Assembly: GCA_947167455.1 (NCBI GenBank) | Contig: CAMVIB010000002.1 | Location: forward strand, 36,932-100,931 | Length of the DNA stretch: 64,000 nt | From: an uncultured Prevotellaceae bacterium | GTDB taxonomy: Bacteria > Bacteroidota > Bacteroidia > Bacteroidales > Bacteroidaceae | Direction of reading: 5' to 3' | Shown: positions 9,979 through 23,900 of the stretch, in pieces | Position numbering within the stretch: position 1 is the stretch's first letter | Layout of the letters: each line of letters begins with the position of its first letter | Made by a program: the position numbers and the translations under genes | Notes under the pieces: generated by a model | Told to the model about the DNA's origin: nothing | Databases searched by the model: none | What the model saw: only the letters and a program-made list of their open reading frames with translations

Positions 9979-11306
9979 CTGAACTTCCACTTCATGAACC
10001 ATGACTCGTTGAATGACAGGGCTATGTTGAGTCGGAAGGTGTTCTCGGTGATGAGTTGTGCCGCACTGGCGCTGCGTCGCGTCCACTGCACACCCACGTT
10101 GACGTACGAACGGCTGTTGTAGGTGTTTGTGATGGGCAGTCCGATACCTGCTGTGAGGCTGAACTCGCTCGGGCCTTCGAGTCCGTTTATCTTTAAATAT
10201 GGTGTGGAGTATGCTGCTCCGATGCGGTAGTTGATGCGTCGAACGTAGGCGGCGTCATAGCGTGCCGGCACATACTCGGCTCCTGCGTTCACGCGCCAGC
10301 GGTTCGTGTATGCACCTGTCATGGCCACATAGGCTATGTCACTGCCGCCGTTGATAGACTGTATCTGTGGCGTGGTGCAGTCTTTCCACTGCTCCATGGT
10401 GGCATCGGCAGCCACGAGCAGACGCTCGGCATGTTCCCATCCGAGGCCCAGGCTGTAGGTCATGGGCAGCTTGAAGGCATTGCGTGTGGAGCGGGGTATG
10501 GTGTCGCCTTGCAGGCTCGTGCGCAGCACCAATGCTTCGCTGCCTATGGTGTGGCCTATCCCCACTGTGGCACCTATGGTGAAGCGGTTTGTGGGGTTTG
10601 CCACGAAGCGGTATTGTGCTCCCACCTCGGCTTTCCATGTGCGGGTGTTGGAGCTGTAGGCTGTGGTGAGGCTGCCGTAGTTGGCAGTGTTGGTGGTGCC
10701 GTCCTCGGCAAAGGTTTGTATGGCGAAGTGCGACAGGCTGCCCCAGAGGTAGCCGATGTTGAAGCCCAGCGAGAAGCCGTTCAGCGGCTGCCAGCCTATG
10801 CCGCCATACACCTCATGGAGACCGCCGGAGCCGGAGTAGTCGATGGTCTGCGTGATGCGTTGCATGAGCATGGGATCCTCGGTCACTGTCTCTGTCTGCG
10901 TGAAGCTGTAGCCTATGTTGGTAAATGGCACAAAGCCCAGCGACATGCCGAGGTTGCGGCGCAGGCGGAAGCCGGCGGTGACGTAGTCGAAGGCGGTGTT
11001 GTTGGCACTCTGGTGCTTGCCGCCCTGCTTCATGCTTGTGCGCTGGAGGTTCATGCCGACATCGAAGAGGAATGACAGCGAGTCGATGGCCGAGTAGCTG
11101 GCAGGGTTCTGCTTGTTGATGCGGTTGCCGGCTCTGAGACCCTGAGCCACGCCGCCCATGGAACGGTTGTAGCTCTGCGACTGGTCGGAAGGCAGTCCGA
11201 GGCCGAAGCGTGAGTATGATGAGTTAGTGCCGTTGCCCTGTGCTGCTGCCTGGCAGACACCGAGCGCGGCGATGACGACTGTAGCGAGGAGATGTCTCGT
11301 GTGCAT
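9975..11306 (-). CDS. Outer-membrane beta-barrel protein (FadL/OmpP1-like)
   Basis: Signal peptide, NSSYSRFGLG start, repeated amphipathic strands, aromatic C-terminus. Confidence 0.75.
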   Translation of the reverse strand: MHTRHLLATVVIAALGVCQAAAQGNGTNSSYSRFGLGLPSDQSQSYNRSMGGVAQGLRAGNRINKQNPASYSAIDSLSFLFDVGMNLQRTSMKQGGKHQSANNTAFDYVTAGFRLRRNLGMSLGFVPFTNIGYSFTQTETVTEDPMLMQRITQTIDYSGSGGLHEVYGGIGWQPLNGFSLGFNIGYLWGSLSHFAIQTFAEDGTTNTANYGSLTTAYSSNTRTWKAEVGAQYRFVANPTNRFTIGATVGIGHTIGSEALVLRTSLQGDTIPRSTRNAFKLPMTYSLGLGWEHAERLLVAADATMEQWKDCTTPQIQSINGGSDIAYVAMTGAYTNRWRVNAGAEYVPARYDAAYVRRINYRIGAAYSTPYLKINGLEGPSEFSLTAGIGLPITNTYNSRSYVNVGVQWTRRSASAAQLITENTFRLNIALSFNESWFMKWKFR

Positions 11307-11336
11307 TATTTGTGATTCAGAGTGTGTGAGTGACGT

Positions 11337-12062
11337 TTATAGGCTGTGTAGGTTGTGGCGCAGGATGGCGTTGAGGCCGCGTGCCACGATGTACGGGTCG
11401 ATGGTGATGGTGTCTTGGGCGGGCTGTAGGATGTGGCTGTCGCCGCCCGTGGCGAACACGTGTAGGGTGGGGTGGCGGTCGCGGTAGTGCGATATATAGC
11501 CCTGTATCTCATAGACGATGCCACGGATGATGCCGGAGCGTATTGCCGTTGGCGTGTCGTAACCCAGCTCGGGGAGGTCGCCGTTGTCGTCAACATGTGG
11601 CAGGCATGGGAAGAACTCGTCGATGGCTCTCAGGCGTGCGTGGAGGCCGGGGGTGATGTTGCCGCCCACGAATGCTCTGTCACACACGAGGTCGCAGGTG
11701 ATGCAGCTGCCCATGTCTATGACGAGCGATGGGCTGTCGGGACGTGCCTGAGCTGCCCAGACGGCAGCGGCCAGGCGGTCGCGGCCTAAGGTTGCCGGCG
11801 TGTGGTAGCGGTTGACGATGGGCACCGGCGTCTCCGGCGTGAAGTGCACCACGGGACATGGCAGCGCAGCAAGTGCTGCCTCGGCGTCTGACGGCAGGCC
11901 TACCACGGTGCTCACTATGGCAGCCTCGAAGCCGTGGCGCGCGGAGAATGCGGCGAGATGCCCCAGGGCGTGACCCTCGGAGGTGCTCTCGTCGGCCACA
12001 TCGCCATCGCTGAAAGCCACAAGCTTAGAGCGGCTGTTGCCAATGTCTATGATCAGATTCAT
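11337..12062 (-). CDS. coaX: Type III pantothenate kinase
   Basis: MNLIIDIGNSRSKLV, TLGRDRLAAAVWA, VIDMGSCITCDLV, GGNITPGLHARLRAI. Confidence 0.93.
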   Translation of the reverse strand: MNLIIDIGNSRSKLVAFSDGDVADESTSEGHALGHLAAFSARHGFEAAIVSTVVGLPSDAEAALAALPCPVVHFTPETPVPIVNRYHTPATLGRDRLAAAVWAAQARPDSPSLVIDMGSCITCDLVCDRAFVGGNITPGLHARLRAIDEFFPCLPHVDDNGDLPELGYDTPTAIRSGIIRGIVYEIQGYISHYRDRHPTLHVFATGGDSHILQPAQDTITIDPYIVARGLNAILRHNLHSL

Positions 12063-12087
12063 GATGCTCGCATTCGTAAATCGGCTG

Positions 12088-12095
12088 CAAAGATA
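12088..12095 (-). promoter_or_regulatory. -7 box TATCTTTG upstream of coaX
   Basis: CAAAGATA on + strand, 26 bp upstream of the start. Confidence 0.5.
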
Positions 12096-12191
12096 CGAGT
12101 TTTAGTCGATGCAAACAGCCTCAGAAGTGCTAAATGATGTTTATTTAGCAAAAAACATTGCTAATAGGTACTAAAAGTCGCAACTTTTGTT

Positions 12192-12199
12192 TACCTTTG
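12192..12199 (+). promoter_or_regulatory. -7 box TACCTTTG
   Basis: Lies 11 nt upstream of the ATG at 12210. Confidence 0.5.
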
Positions 12200-12209
12200 C
12201 GGCCAAATT

Positions 12210-13442
12210 ATGAGACGTCTTATCCTACTGGCTCTGTTTCTTGCAGCTGTAGGGGTCGGCAGTGTGGCCGTGCGTGCCGCTGTGGACTCCACGCTCACCG
12301 TAAGTCTGCTCACCTGTTCGCCAGGCGAGGAGACCTACGAGCTGTATGGGCATACGGCTCTGCTCGTGCGCAGTGACAGTGCACGCTTACGCATGCCGGG
12401 GTTCAGAGGGACGTATCGCGAGGTGGTGTTCAACTACGGCACCTTCAGCTTCGAACAGCCGCATTTCGTGTGGCGCTTCGTGCTGGGGCAGACAGACTAC
12501 ATGCTGTCGCCATGCCGCTTGGAAGACTTCCTATACTCATACTACGAACGTGGCTCGTGGGTGCAGGAGCAGTTGCTAAACCTCAGCACTGCCGAGGCCA
12601 ATATGCTGGCCGACTCACTGATGTGGTACTCGCAGCCCGACCACAGCGTATATCGCTACAGCATCTTCCGCAACAACTGCACCACCAAGGCGCGCGACAT
12701 CGTGGAGCACTGCATCAGAGGTCGGGTCATATACCCTGCCAGGCCGCGGCGCAACACCTTCCGCTCCATAATCCATGAGTTCACACACGGCCATGAATGG
12801 GCCGATGTGGGCAATGACCTCCTGCTTGGAGCCGATGTCGATACGTTGCTCACCGAGCGCGACGAGATGTTTGCCCCCCTCTACATGATGCATTATGCCG
12901 ACAGCGCGATGATTCTCACGGGCTATGACAGCTACCGACCCCTCGTGCGCACCAGCACGACTCTGCTTGAGGGACGGCCGGAGAAGCGCCGTGAGGTGTT
13001 GCTGCAGATGAGCAGCTTCCCCGTGTCGCCGCGAGTGTGTGCATGGTTGCTCTTCGGCCTGTGTCTGGCAATGACAGCTGTGGAGTGGCACCGCCGCCGC
13101 GTATGCTGGCAGCTGGACTTGGCGCTGATGGCGCTGCAGGGCCTGACGGGAGTGCTGCTCATGTTCATGGCTCTGTGCTCCGAACATCCCGGCGTAGCGA
13201 CAAATTGGCAGCTGATGCTCTACCACCCTGTGACGCTATTGTGCCTATACCCCGTGGTAAGGACGGAGCGGCGCGGTCAACTTAGTGGCTATCATTATTT
13301 TGCGCTGCTGATGGTCGTGGCCTTCATGGCCATGGCGCCATTCCTGCCGCAAGATTTCCCCGACATAACACTGCCTTTGGCACTGACTTTGCTCTCGCGA
13401 CCTGTAAGCAACATCGTCGTGAACCGGGCGCGGAAAGCGTAA
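12210..13442 (+). CDS. DUF4105 / Lnb N-terminal-domain membrane protein
   Basis: HTALLVRS...VVFNYGTFSF...FRNNCTTKARD motif block followed by a multi-TM C-terminus. Confidence 0.85.
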   Translation: MRRLILLALFLAAVGVGSVAVRAAVDSTLTVSLLTCSPGEETYELYGHTALLVRSDSARLRMPGFRGTYREVVFNYGTFSFEQPHFVWRFVLGQTDYMLSPCRLEDFLYSYYERGSWVQEQLLNLSTAEANMLADSLMWYSQPDHSVYRYSIFRNNCTTKARDIVEHCIRGRVIYPARPRRNTFRSIIHEFTHGHEWADVGNDLLLGADVDTLLTERDEMFAPLYMMHYADSAMILTGYDSYRPLVRTSTTLLEGRPEKRREVLLQMSSFPVSPRVCAWLLFGLCLAMTAVEWHRRRVCWQLDLALMALQGLTGVLLMFMALCSEHPGVATNWQLMLYHPVTLLCLYPVVRTERRGQLSGYHYFALLMVVAFMAMAPFLPQDFPDITLPLALTLLSRPVSNIVVNRARKA

Positions 13443-13454
13443 AAACATTTGTCA

Positions 13455-13482
13455 TTCACCATTCACAATTCACAATTTAACA
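13455..13482. repeat. Four tandem 7-bp units (ATTCACC/ATTCACA/ATTCACA/ATTTAAC)
   Basis: Direct reading. Confidence 0.75.
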
Positions 13483-13536
13483 CCGATCGTACCACACATC
13501 TCTCATAAGTCACGCCTGCTCACTCCGCTGTTAGTC

Positions 13537-15117
13537 ATGTTGGCTGTGATGAGCGTCGATGCCCAGACGGCACCCGAGGTGTCGCGTCTGGTGGTGAACA
13601 TCGTCGTCGATCAGCTGCGCACCGACTATATGGAGGCCTTTGCCCCGCTCTATGGCGATGGCGGCTTCAAGCGTCTCATGGCCGAGGCACGCTATTATGC
13701 CGACATGCAGATGCCGTTCCGACCCGTAGATAGAGCCAGTGCCGGGGCATGTATCTCTACCGGTGCCACGCCCTACGTCAACGGCATACCCTCCCTGACA
13801 TGGCTGTCGAGGCAGACGCTGCAGCCCGTCTATTGTGCTGACGACGCACGCCAGCACGGACAGCAGACCGACGAGCGCACATCGGCCGCCAGCCTGCTCT
13901 CCACGACCATTACCGATGAGCTGGAGCTGGCCACGGCTCGCAAGTCAATGGTGCTTGGCATTGCCGCCGAGCGCGACCTTGCCGTGCTCATGGCCGGACA
14001 TGCCGCCGACGGTGCCTTCTGGCTTAACGACAAGAACGGCTCGTGGAGCGGGACAGACTACTACGGCACCTTCCCCGGATGGGTAAGTGCCTTCGACCGC
14101 TTTTCGCCGTTGGCGTCAAGGCTGAAGGACATCGTATGGGAGCCTCTCTACGACGGAGCCTACGCCTCATTCCATTACTTCCATGCCAATCCCGACACCC
14201 AACAGGGCATCTTCAGCCATAAGTTCAAGGGCGACCGCCGCTGGCGCGAGCTGAAGTCCAGCCCCATGGCCAACGAAGAGGTGCTGAGACTCGTGGAACG
14301 CACCCTCGAAGCCACGCCCATCGGGCGCGACGACGTGCCCGACATGCTCTGCGTGGGACTCTATGCCGGCGTCTTCGACGGCCAAAGCGTGGTGACGGCT
14401 CCCGCCGAGATGCAGGATGCTTACGTGCGCCTCGACAGCGTCCTCGCGCGTATTATATATAAGGTGGAGAGGACCGTGGGACGCGACCACGCACTTTTCG
14501 TGGTGAGCTCCACGGGCTATGCCGACACCGATGCATCGACCTACAACATTAGCGAGCTGGGACTGACCACCGGCACCTTCGACATGGAGCGTGCGTCGCT
14601 CCTGCTCAACATGTACTTGTCGGCCATCTTCGGACAGGCACAATATGTCACTTTCACACACAACAACCACATCTACCTCGATGCCAAGCTCATAGAGCAG
14701 AAACAACTGCGCAAGGCCGACATACTGCAACGCAGTGAGGAGTTCTTGGCGCAGATGGCGGGTGTGCGCAATGTGTTCACTTCCAGCGAACTCGTTCTGA
14801 CTCCGGAGATAAACAGCATCGAGGCGTGCCGCAACACACTCGCCATGGCACGCAATGCGTGGACACCGACACGCTCCGGCGACATCGTGGTGGATGTGCT
14901 GCCAGGGTGGAGCGTCAACTGCCAGAATGCACGCACCTACGTCTCCGTGGGGCAGGCTCATGTCCCATTCCCGCTGTTCTTCCTCGGTCCCGAGGTGAAG
15001 AGTCAGCGCATCATAGCGCCCGTGGCAGCTACAGTGATAGCACCCACGCTGGCGGCTTGCCTGCGCATCCGCGCCCCCAACGGCAGCACCGAGGCAGCAC
15101 TGCCGCTAAACGACTGA
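13537..15117 (+). CDS. Alkaline phosphatase-superfamily protein (type I phosphodiesterase / PafA-like)
   Basis: VVNIVVDQLRTDYMEAF...GGFKRLM...RASAGACISTGATPYVNGI. Start codon uncertain. Confidence 0.85.
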   Translation: MLAVMSVDAQTAPEVSRLVVNIVVDQLRTDYMEAFAPLYGDGGFKRLMAEARYYADMQMPFRPVDRASAGACISTGATPYVNGIPSLTWLSRQTLQPVYCADDARQHGQQTDERTSAASLLSTTITDELELATARKSMVLGIAAERDLAVLMAGHAADGAFWLNDKNGSWSGTDYYGTFPGWVSAFDRFSPLASRLKDIVWEPLYDGAYASFHYFHANPDTQQGIFSHKFKGDRRWRELKSSPMANEEVLRLVERTLEATPIGRDDVPDMLCVGLYAGVFDGQSVVTAPAEMQDAYVRLDSVLARIIYKVERTVGRDHALFVVSSTGYADTDASTYNISELGLTTGTFDMERASLLLNMYLSAIFGQAQYVTFTHNNHIYLDAKLIEQKQLRKADILQRSEEFLAQMAGVRNVFTSSELVLTPEINSIEACRNTLAMARNAWTPTRSGDIVVDVLPGWSVNCQNARTYVSVGQAHVPFPLFFLGPEVKSQRIIAPVAATVIAPTLAACLRIRAPNGSTEAALPLND

Positions 15118-15174
15118 CACGTTGTGTCACATCACAAACAACCCATTCGCTAATCATTAAACAATACATATATC

Positions 15175-18657
<3,483 letters not shown>

Positions 18658-18675
18658 CCGCAAGACTCCACCAAC

Positions 18676-19506
18676 ATGGCACACGTAAAATGGATTGGTG
18701 GCTTCTTCGGACTCCTCTCGGGAGGTCCCATAGGAGCATTGGCAGGCTATGTCCTGGGCTCGCTCATCGACACCGTTATCGACTCGGGCGTATCACCCAT
18801 CAAGGGCGAGTACAACGGCGAGGCATACGATGAGTCTGTCTATGAGACTATGCGTGGCGGCCAGCAGCGTCACAACAACGTTGATGAGGGTGCCCGCAAC
18901 GGCTTCCTCTTCTCGCTGCTGACGCTGGCAAGCTACGTCATCCGCGCCGATGGCAGGGTCATGCACAGCGAGATGGAGGCCGTTCGCAAGTTCCTGCGTG
19001 TGAACTTCGGCGAGGTCGCCGTGGAAGAGGGCGTGCAGATCATTCTGCGCCTCTTCGAGCGCCAGAAGATTGAGGAGGCCCATCAGGAAGGTTCATACCG
19101 ACAGACCATCATCAGTTGCTGTCGCCAGCTGCGTGCCAGCGTGCCCGAGGCTCAGCGTCTGCAGATTCTAAGCCTGCTGGCCATGCTGGCAAAGGCAGAT
19201 GGCCATGTCGTCACCGAGGAGGTCAATGCCCTGCGTGAGATCACCATAGAACTTGGCCTCACAGAGTCGGAGCTTAACTCCATGCTTGGCCTGGGCAGCA
19301 CAACGCTGGCTGACGCCTACGCTGTCCTCGAGATACAACCGTCGGCTACCGACGACGAGGTGCGCTCGGCTTACAAACGTCTTGTCGTGAAACATCATCC
19401 CGACCGCGTGGCAACGCTTGGCGACGACGTGCGTGCCGCAGCCGAGAAGAAGTTGAAGCAAATCAACGAGGCACGAGACATCATCTACAAGGCACGGGGT
19501 ATGTAG
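18676..19506 (+). CDS. TerB-like plus DnaJ-domain protein (DjlA-like)
   Basis: Glycine-rich N-terminus, TerB-like helices, C-terminal J-domain (YAVLEIQPSATDDEVRSAYKRLVVKHHPDRV). Confidence 0.9.
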   Translation: MAHVKWIGGFFGLLSGGPIGALAGYVLGSLIDTVIDSGVSPIKGEYNGEAYDESVYETMRGGQQRHNNVDEGARNGFLFSLLTLASYVIRADGRVMHSEMEAVRKFLRVNFGEVAVEEGVQIILRLFERQKIEEAHQEGSYRQTIISCCRQLRASVPEAQRLQILSLLAMLAKADGHVVTEEVNALREITIELGLTESELNSMLGLGSTTLADAYAVLEIQPSATDDEVRSAYKRLVVKHHPDRVATLGDDVRAAAEKKLKQINEARDIIYKARGM

Positions 19507-19527
19507 CCTCAGAAAACATCACGCACA

Positions 19528-20202
19528 ATGATACGTATCCGTGTTTCAGACGAAATAAGACAGCGGTGTCCGCACTTCGTGGGCACCGCTGTCTATGCTT
19601 CTGTGTGTAACAGCCCCAGCAAGGCAGAGCTTTGGCAAGAGATTGACGCGTTCATCGCCGAATATCGAAGCCGCTTCACCGCCGATAGCATAAAGCTCAT
19701 GCCATCCATCGAGGCTACACGAGCTGCCTATAGGGCATGCGGCAAAGACCCCAGTCGCTATCGGCCCAGCGGTGAAGCGCTGGTGAGGCGCACGCTGAAA
19801 GGCCATGACCTTTATCGCGTTGACACGCTCGTTGACCTCATCAACCTGGCGAGCATAGCCTACGGTTACAGCATTGGCGGCTTCGATGCCGACAAGATTT
19901 TACTTTCTCCGCAGTCAGAACTCACTCTCGGCATCGGACGTGAGGGCGAGCCCTATGAAGGTATAGGCCGTGGGGTGCTCAATATTGCCGGCCTGCCAGT
20001 GTATCGCGACGACAGCGGCGGCATTGGCACGCCCACCAGCGACCATGAGCGTACGAAGCTCACTTTAGACACCAGACACCTGCTGGCCATAGTCAATGGC
20101 TATGACGGCAATGCCGGTAATGTGACGGCTTGTGCAGAATTCATTCAGCAGCTGCTACGTCGTTATGCCGGCAGTGATGGCGGGCAGCTCATTCCATTCT
20201 AA
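19528..20202 (+). CDS. B3/B4 tRNA-binding-domain protein (PheT-related)
   Basis: YRACGKDPSRYRPSGEALVRRTLKG...LVDLINLASIAYGYSIGGFD. Confidence 0.88.
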   Translation: MIRIRVSDEIRQRCPHFVGTAVYASVCNSPSKAELWQEIDAFIAEYRSRFTADSIKLMPSIEATRAAYRACGKDPSRYRPSGEALVRRTLKGHDLYRVDTLVDLINLASIAYGYSIGGFDADKILLSPQSELTLGIGREGEPYEGIGRGVLNIAGLPVYRDDSGGIGTPTSDHERTKLTLDTRHLLAIVNGYDGNAGNVTACAEFIQQLLRRYAGSDGGQLIPF

Positions 20203-20226
20203 CAGACTTTCCAATCATTTTATCTT

Positions 20227-20361
20227 ATGACATCAACTGACAACTCACAGCGCTCCGAGCGCACTTACCGCTGCAATGACTGCGGCGGCACCATCCATCG
20301 CCATGACGTGTTCTGCTCCACTTGCGGCAAGAAGCTCGACCACTACGACTTCGAGGACTGA
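20227..20361 (+). CDS. 44-aa zinc-ribbon microprotein
   Basis: MTSTDNSQRSERTYRCNDCGGTIHRHDVFCSTCGKKLDHYDFED with two CxxC pairs. Below the ORF-track cutoff. Confidence 0.7.
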   Translation: MTSTDNSQRSERTYRCNDCGGTIHRHDVFCSTCGKKLDHYDFED

Positions 20362-20460
20362 CGGCACGACTGTGCTTGTGCCATGAGACAGCCCGGCGCG
20401 TACGTCGGGTACGTCTGTCGTTTTGCTTTCGGCAGCATGGCTCTGGCTACCTGCCGGAGC

Positions 20461-20910
20461 TTAGTTGGCTGTGTCGTCGTCGTTGGGCGTGGTGTCAGCC
20501 GGCTTGGCAATGATGGTGTCCTGGACGAAGGCCACTGATGCGGCGTAGTCGCCGGCTGCGATGTTGAAGACCACGGTGCGCCGTTTGCCGGAGTCGTTGC
20601 GCTTGAAGGTGACAGGTACGCAGAACCTGACGAGGGTGCTATTGTAGTTGTTGGTGAAGCTGTTGAACTCATCGGGGTATTCATACCAGTCGTTGCTCAT
20701 GCCCGGTGTGGTGACGGTGGTTGTCATCGTGAAGGATTCGGTGGTCATGAAGACGAGCGAGTCCTTACAGCCTTCACCGCTGACCAGCAGCAGCGCATCA
20801 GCAGGACGTTCGACGTATGTCTGGTGGAACTCAGGCTCTTTGTTGCATGCCGTCATGATGGCCATGAGCAGTGCGGCTGACAGTAGTGGCAGGAAATGAA
20901 GTTTGTGCAT
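20461..20910 (-). CDS. Putative lipoprotein of unknown function
   Basis: Lipobox MAIMTACNKEPEFHQTY. Confidence 0.6.
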   Translation of the reverse strand: MHKLHFLPLLSAALLMAIMTACNKEPEFHQTYVERPADALLLVSGEGCKDSLVFMTTESFTMTTTVTTPGMSNDWYEYPDEFNSFTNNYNSTLVRFCVPVTFKRNDSGKRRTVVFNIAAGDYAASVAFVQDTIIAKPADTTPNDDDTAN

Positions 20911-20976
20911 ACTTTATATATAATGTTTATGGCATACTTGGCGTTGTAGTGTGTCGCGGTGGCGGCACATTGTGGG

Positions 20977-23900
20977 TCAGTACCATTGTATGTTGTTGCT
21001 GTAGCTTGACTGTTTCTTCCACTTCAGCGCATCGGCCAGTGTCGATGCATTGGCTTGGAAGGTGAAGTTGAAGCTTGAGTATGGTGCCAGCACCACGCTA
21101 CACGACATGCTGAAGCAGTGCAAGTCTCGCGACAGCGATGCCGTTGTCATGGATATCTTCTTGTAGTTGAAGTCATAGCCCGATGACCAGGTGATGTTCC
21201 ATCCCGATGCAATCTGCAGGTTGCCAGAGAAGTTCAGGGTGTGTGTCAGGCCGTAGGGGTAGCGCATACGCTTGGTGTTGAAAGTCCCCGAAGTGTTCTC
21301 TCTGAGCGATATGCCGTATGACACCGACAGCGACCACGGCAGCTGGAACGGTACGTAGCCGTCTTCGTCGGTCTCGCCGTCGGTAGCTTTGCGCTTGGCA
21401 CCACGTTTTCCCTGGTTGAGGTCGGGGTCCATGTTGGTGTTGTTCATGTCGTGCTCGTCCTCGATGTCGGCATCCGATTTCTTGCCTTCGTTAGGATCCT
21501 TGTCCTTGTCCTTGCCGAAGAGCTTGCGGAAGGTCTGGTTGTTGAAGGTGTACGAGATGTTTTGTGACAGACCCTGGAAACGTCCGAAGCGACCTTGGCT
21601 ATACTCTGTCTTGTCGCCGACTCTGACATTTCCATTGTCGTCAATCTCGTAGGCGTATGTTGCGAAGACGGCGTTGAGCGAGAAGGTATAGTTCTTGGTG
21701 AGCTTCAGGCGCAGACGTGTGTTGAGGTCACTCCACGGCCTTGATTTTGCGGCGAGGTTGTATGACATTGAGAAGCCAAACTCGTCGATAAGTGAAATCT
21801 TTTTGGTAGAGTCGTTGGCTGTGCGCAGCTTCATCTCCACGTTGTTGCCCACGTCGAGAGTGATGCTTCCCGTCTGCCCTTGGCTGGGCACGCTGTAGAG
21901 TGCCCCGGCGAATGGCGAGTATGTTACGGTTGAGACATTGCCTTCGGCGTCGGTCTTGGTGTACGTGTCCCAGTAGCCGTAGCGTGATGCCCCGAAGTCG
22001 GGGGCGTAGCTGAAGCTTATGGTCGGTGTCAGGACGTGGCGTATGGCCATCACCTTCTTCTTGCCGATGAGCGGGGTGTATGTGCCATAGAGCTTCGTTG
22101 AGGCCTGAACGCTGAAGTTATAGTCGAAGACGTTGTAGAAGCCCATCACCGTGTCGCGCACGAGGACCTGCTTGTCGGTGTCCCAGCCCTGACGCACCTT
22201 GTAGGTGTACATGCGGTCGTTGAAGTTGAACGATGGGGTGATGTTGATGTAGTTGCCCACGACGAATGATGCGCTCACGGGTATTGTGTGCTTCATGCCG
22301 TTGCGCCAGTCCTTGATGAAGTTAGACTTCAAGAGCTTGTCTTCCTTAGTGGATATACTGTTGGAGAAGGTTCCTGTGTACGACATGGCAATCTTCTCGT
22401 ACCATCGTTCGGCTCCCACCATCTTCTTGCGCTTGAAGGGGTTGAAGCGTGCCAGTGAAATGTTGAGCGAGGGCAGCGTCAGTGAGATGCTGCTGTCGCG
22501 AACGTTCTGCGACAGGTTCATCGTCGCCGAGAGCGTAAGTCCAATCTTGCTGAACGACTTGCTGTATGATATGCTCGATGTTCGTGTGCTCTGCGTGTAA
22601 GCCTGCGGGTTGTACATCGACGTGAGGTTGTTGCGCTCGAAGCTCGATGTGGCGAAGTTCACGCTTGCTGAGAACGTCTGTGTGGGGTTGGCCTTGCTGT
22701 CCTGGCGGTGGCTCCATTGTAACTTGAAGCTTTTCTGCACAGAGTGGTCGGGCATGTTCTTCTCGCCCTCCACGGTGTTCTGGTACGAGAAGTTGAACGA
22801 TCCGCTGAACCTATATCGTTTCCTGTAAATGCTCTGTGCCGACACGCCCCACGACCCTTTTGTGTAAATCTCGCCGAGCAGCTTAAGGTCGATGAGGTCG
22901 TTGATGGCGAAGTAGTAGCCTCCGTCGCGCAGGTAGAAGCCTCGGTTTGTCTCGTCGCCGTAGGTCGGCATGATGATGCCGGAGCTGTAGCTCTCGCTGA
23001 AGGGGAAGAAGCCGTATGGTATGGCGAGTGGCAGTGGCACGTCTTCCACGACGAGATATGCTGGTCCGAAGACGACATCCTTGCCCGGTCGCACCTTGGC
23101 TCGTGTCAGTGCGAGATAGAAGTGCGGATGCCGGGCGTCGCAGGTGGTGTATTTGCCGCCGCGTATGTACATCACGCCCGACGAGTCGCGCTTGCTCTCC
23201 CTGCTGGTGAGGTAGCCTTCTCCCTGCTCGGTGAAGACGTTGTTGATGAATGCCTTGCGGGTCTTGAAGTTATAGGCTATCTGGTCGGGCTCGTACTCGT
23301 CTTCGCCCTGCTTGAAGACTGGCGGGGTGAGCATCTTGCCCGTACTGTCGCGTGTGCCTATGGCGTGCACGACACTGCTGTCCATGGCCATGGTGATGAG
23401 GTTGGCCTGTAGCTCGAGGTTTGTGTATTTGACGTTTGCGTCGCCGTAGAGGTTTGCTCTGTTGGCAGCGTAGTCGAAGGTTATGGAGTCCTTGGCAGTG
23501 TATGCCACGGGTGCGTCCAGTGCCTGACTGCTGCGTCGTGTGGTGTCGATGGCTGTGGTGTCCCGACCTGTGTATCCGCCTCGGTTCAGGAAGACGGTGT
23601 CTTCTCCCACGATAATATAACGTGCTGTGTCTGCGCGCACGATGGCATTTTCGTCCACTATGCTGTCGAGTGCTGCGCGCACGCTGTTGTTGTGGTTCAT
23701 CACGCGGCTTATGTCAGATGTCGTTGCCGAGTCGGCCTTGATGGTGTCGGCACCGATGGTGCCAGTCCTGCGTACGGAGTCGGTGACGTCACGCACGGCA
23801 GCCACGACGGTGCGTGCCACGCTGTCGAGAGCGAGGCTGTCGTTGGGCAAGCCTTCAGCGATGTCGTGCAGTGTGTCGGCGACGGTGGCAGCAATGGCCG

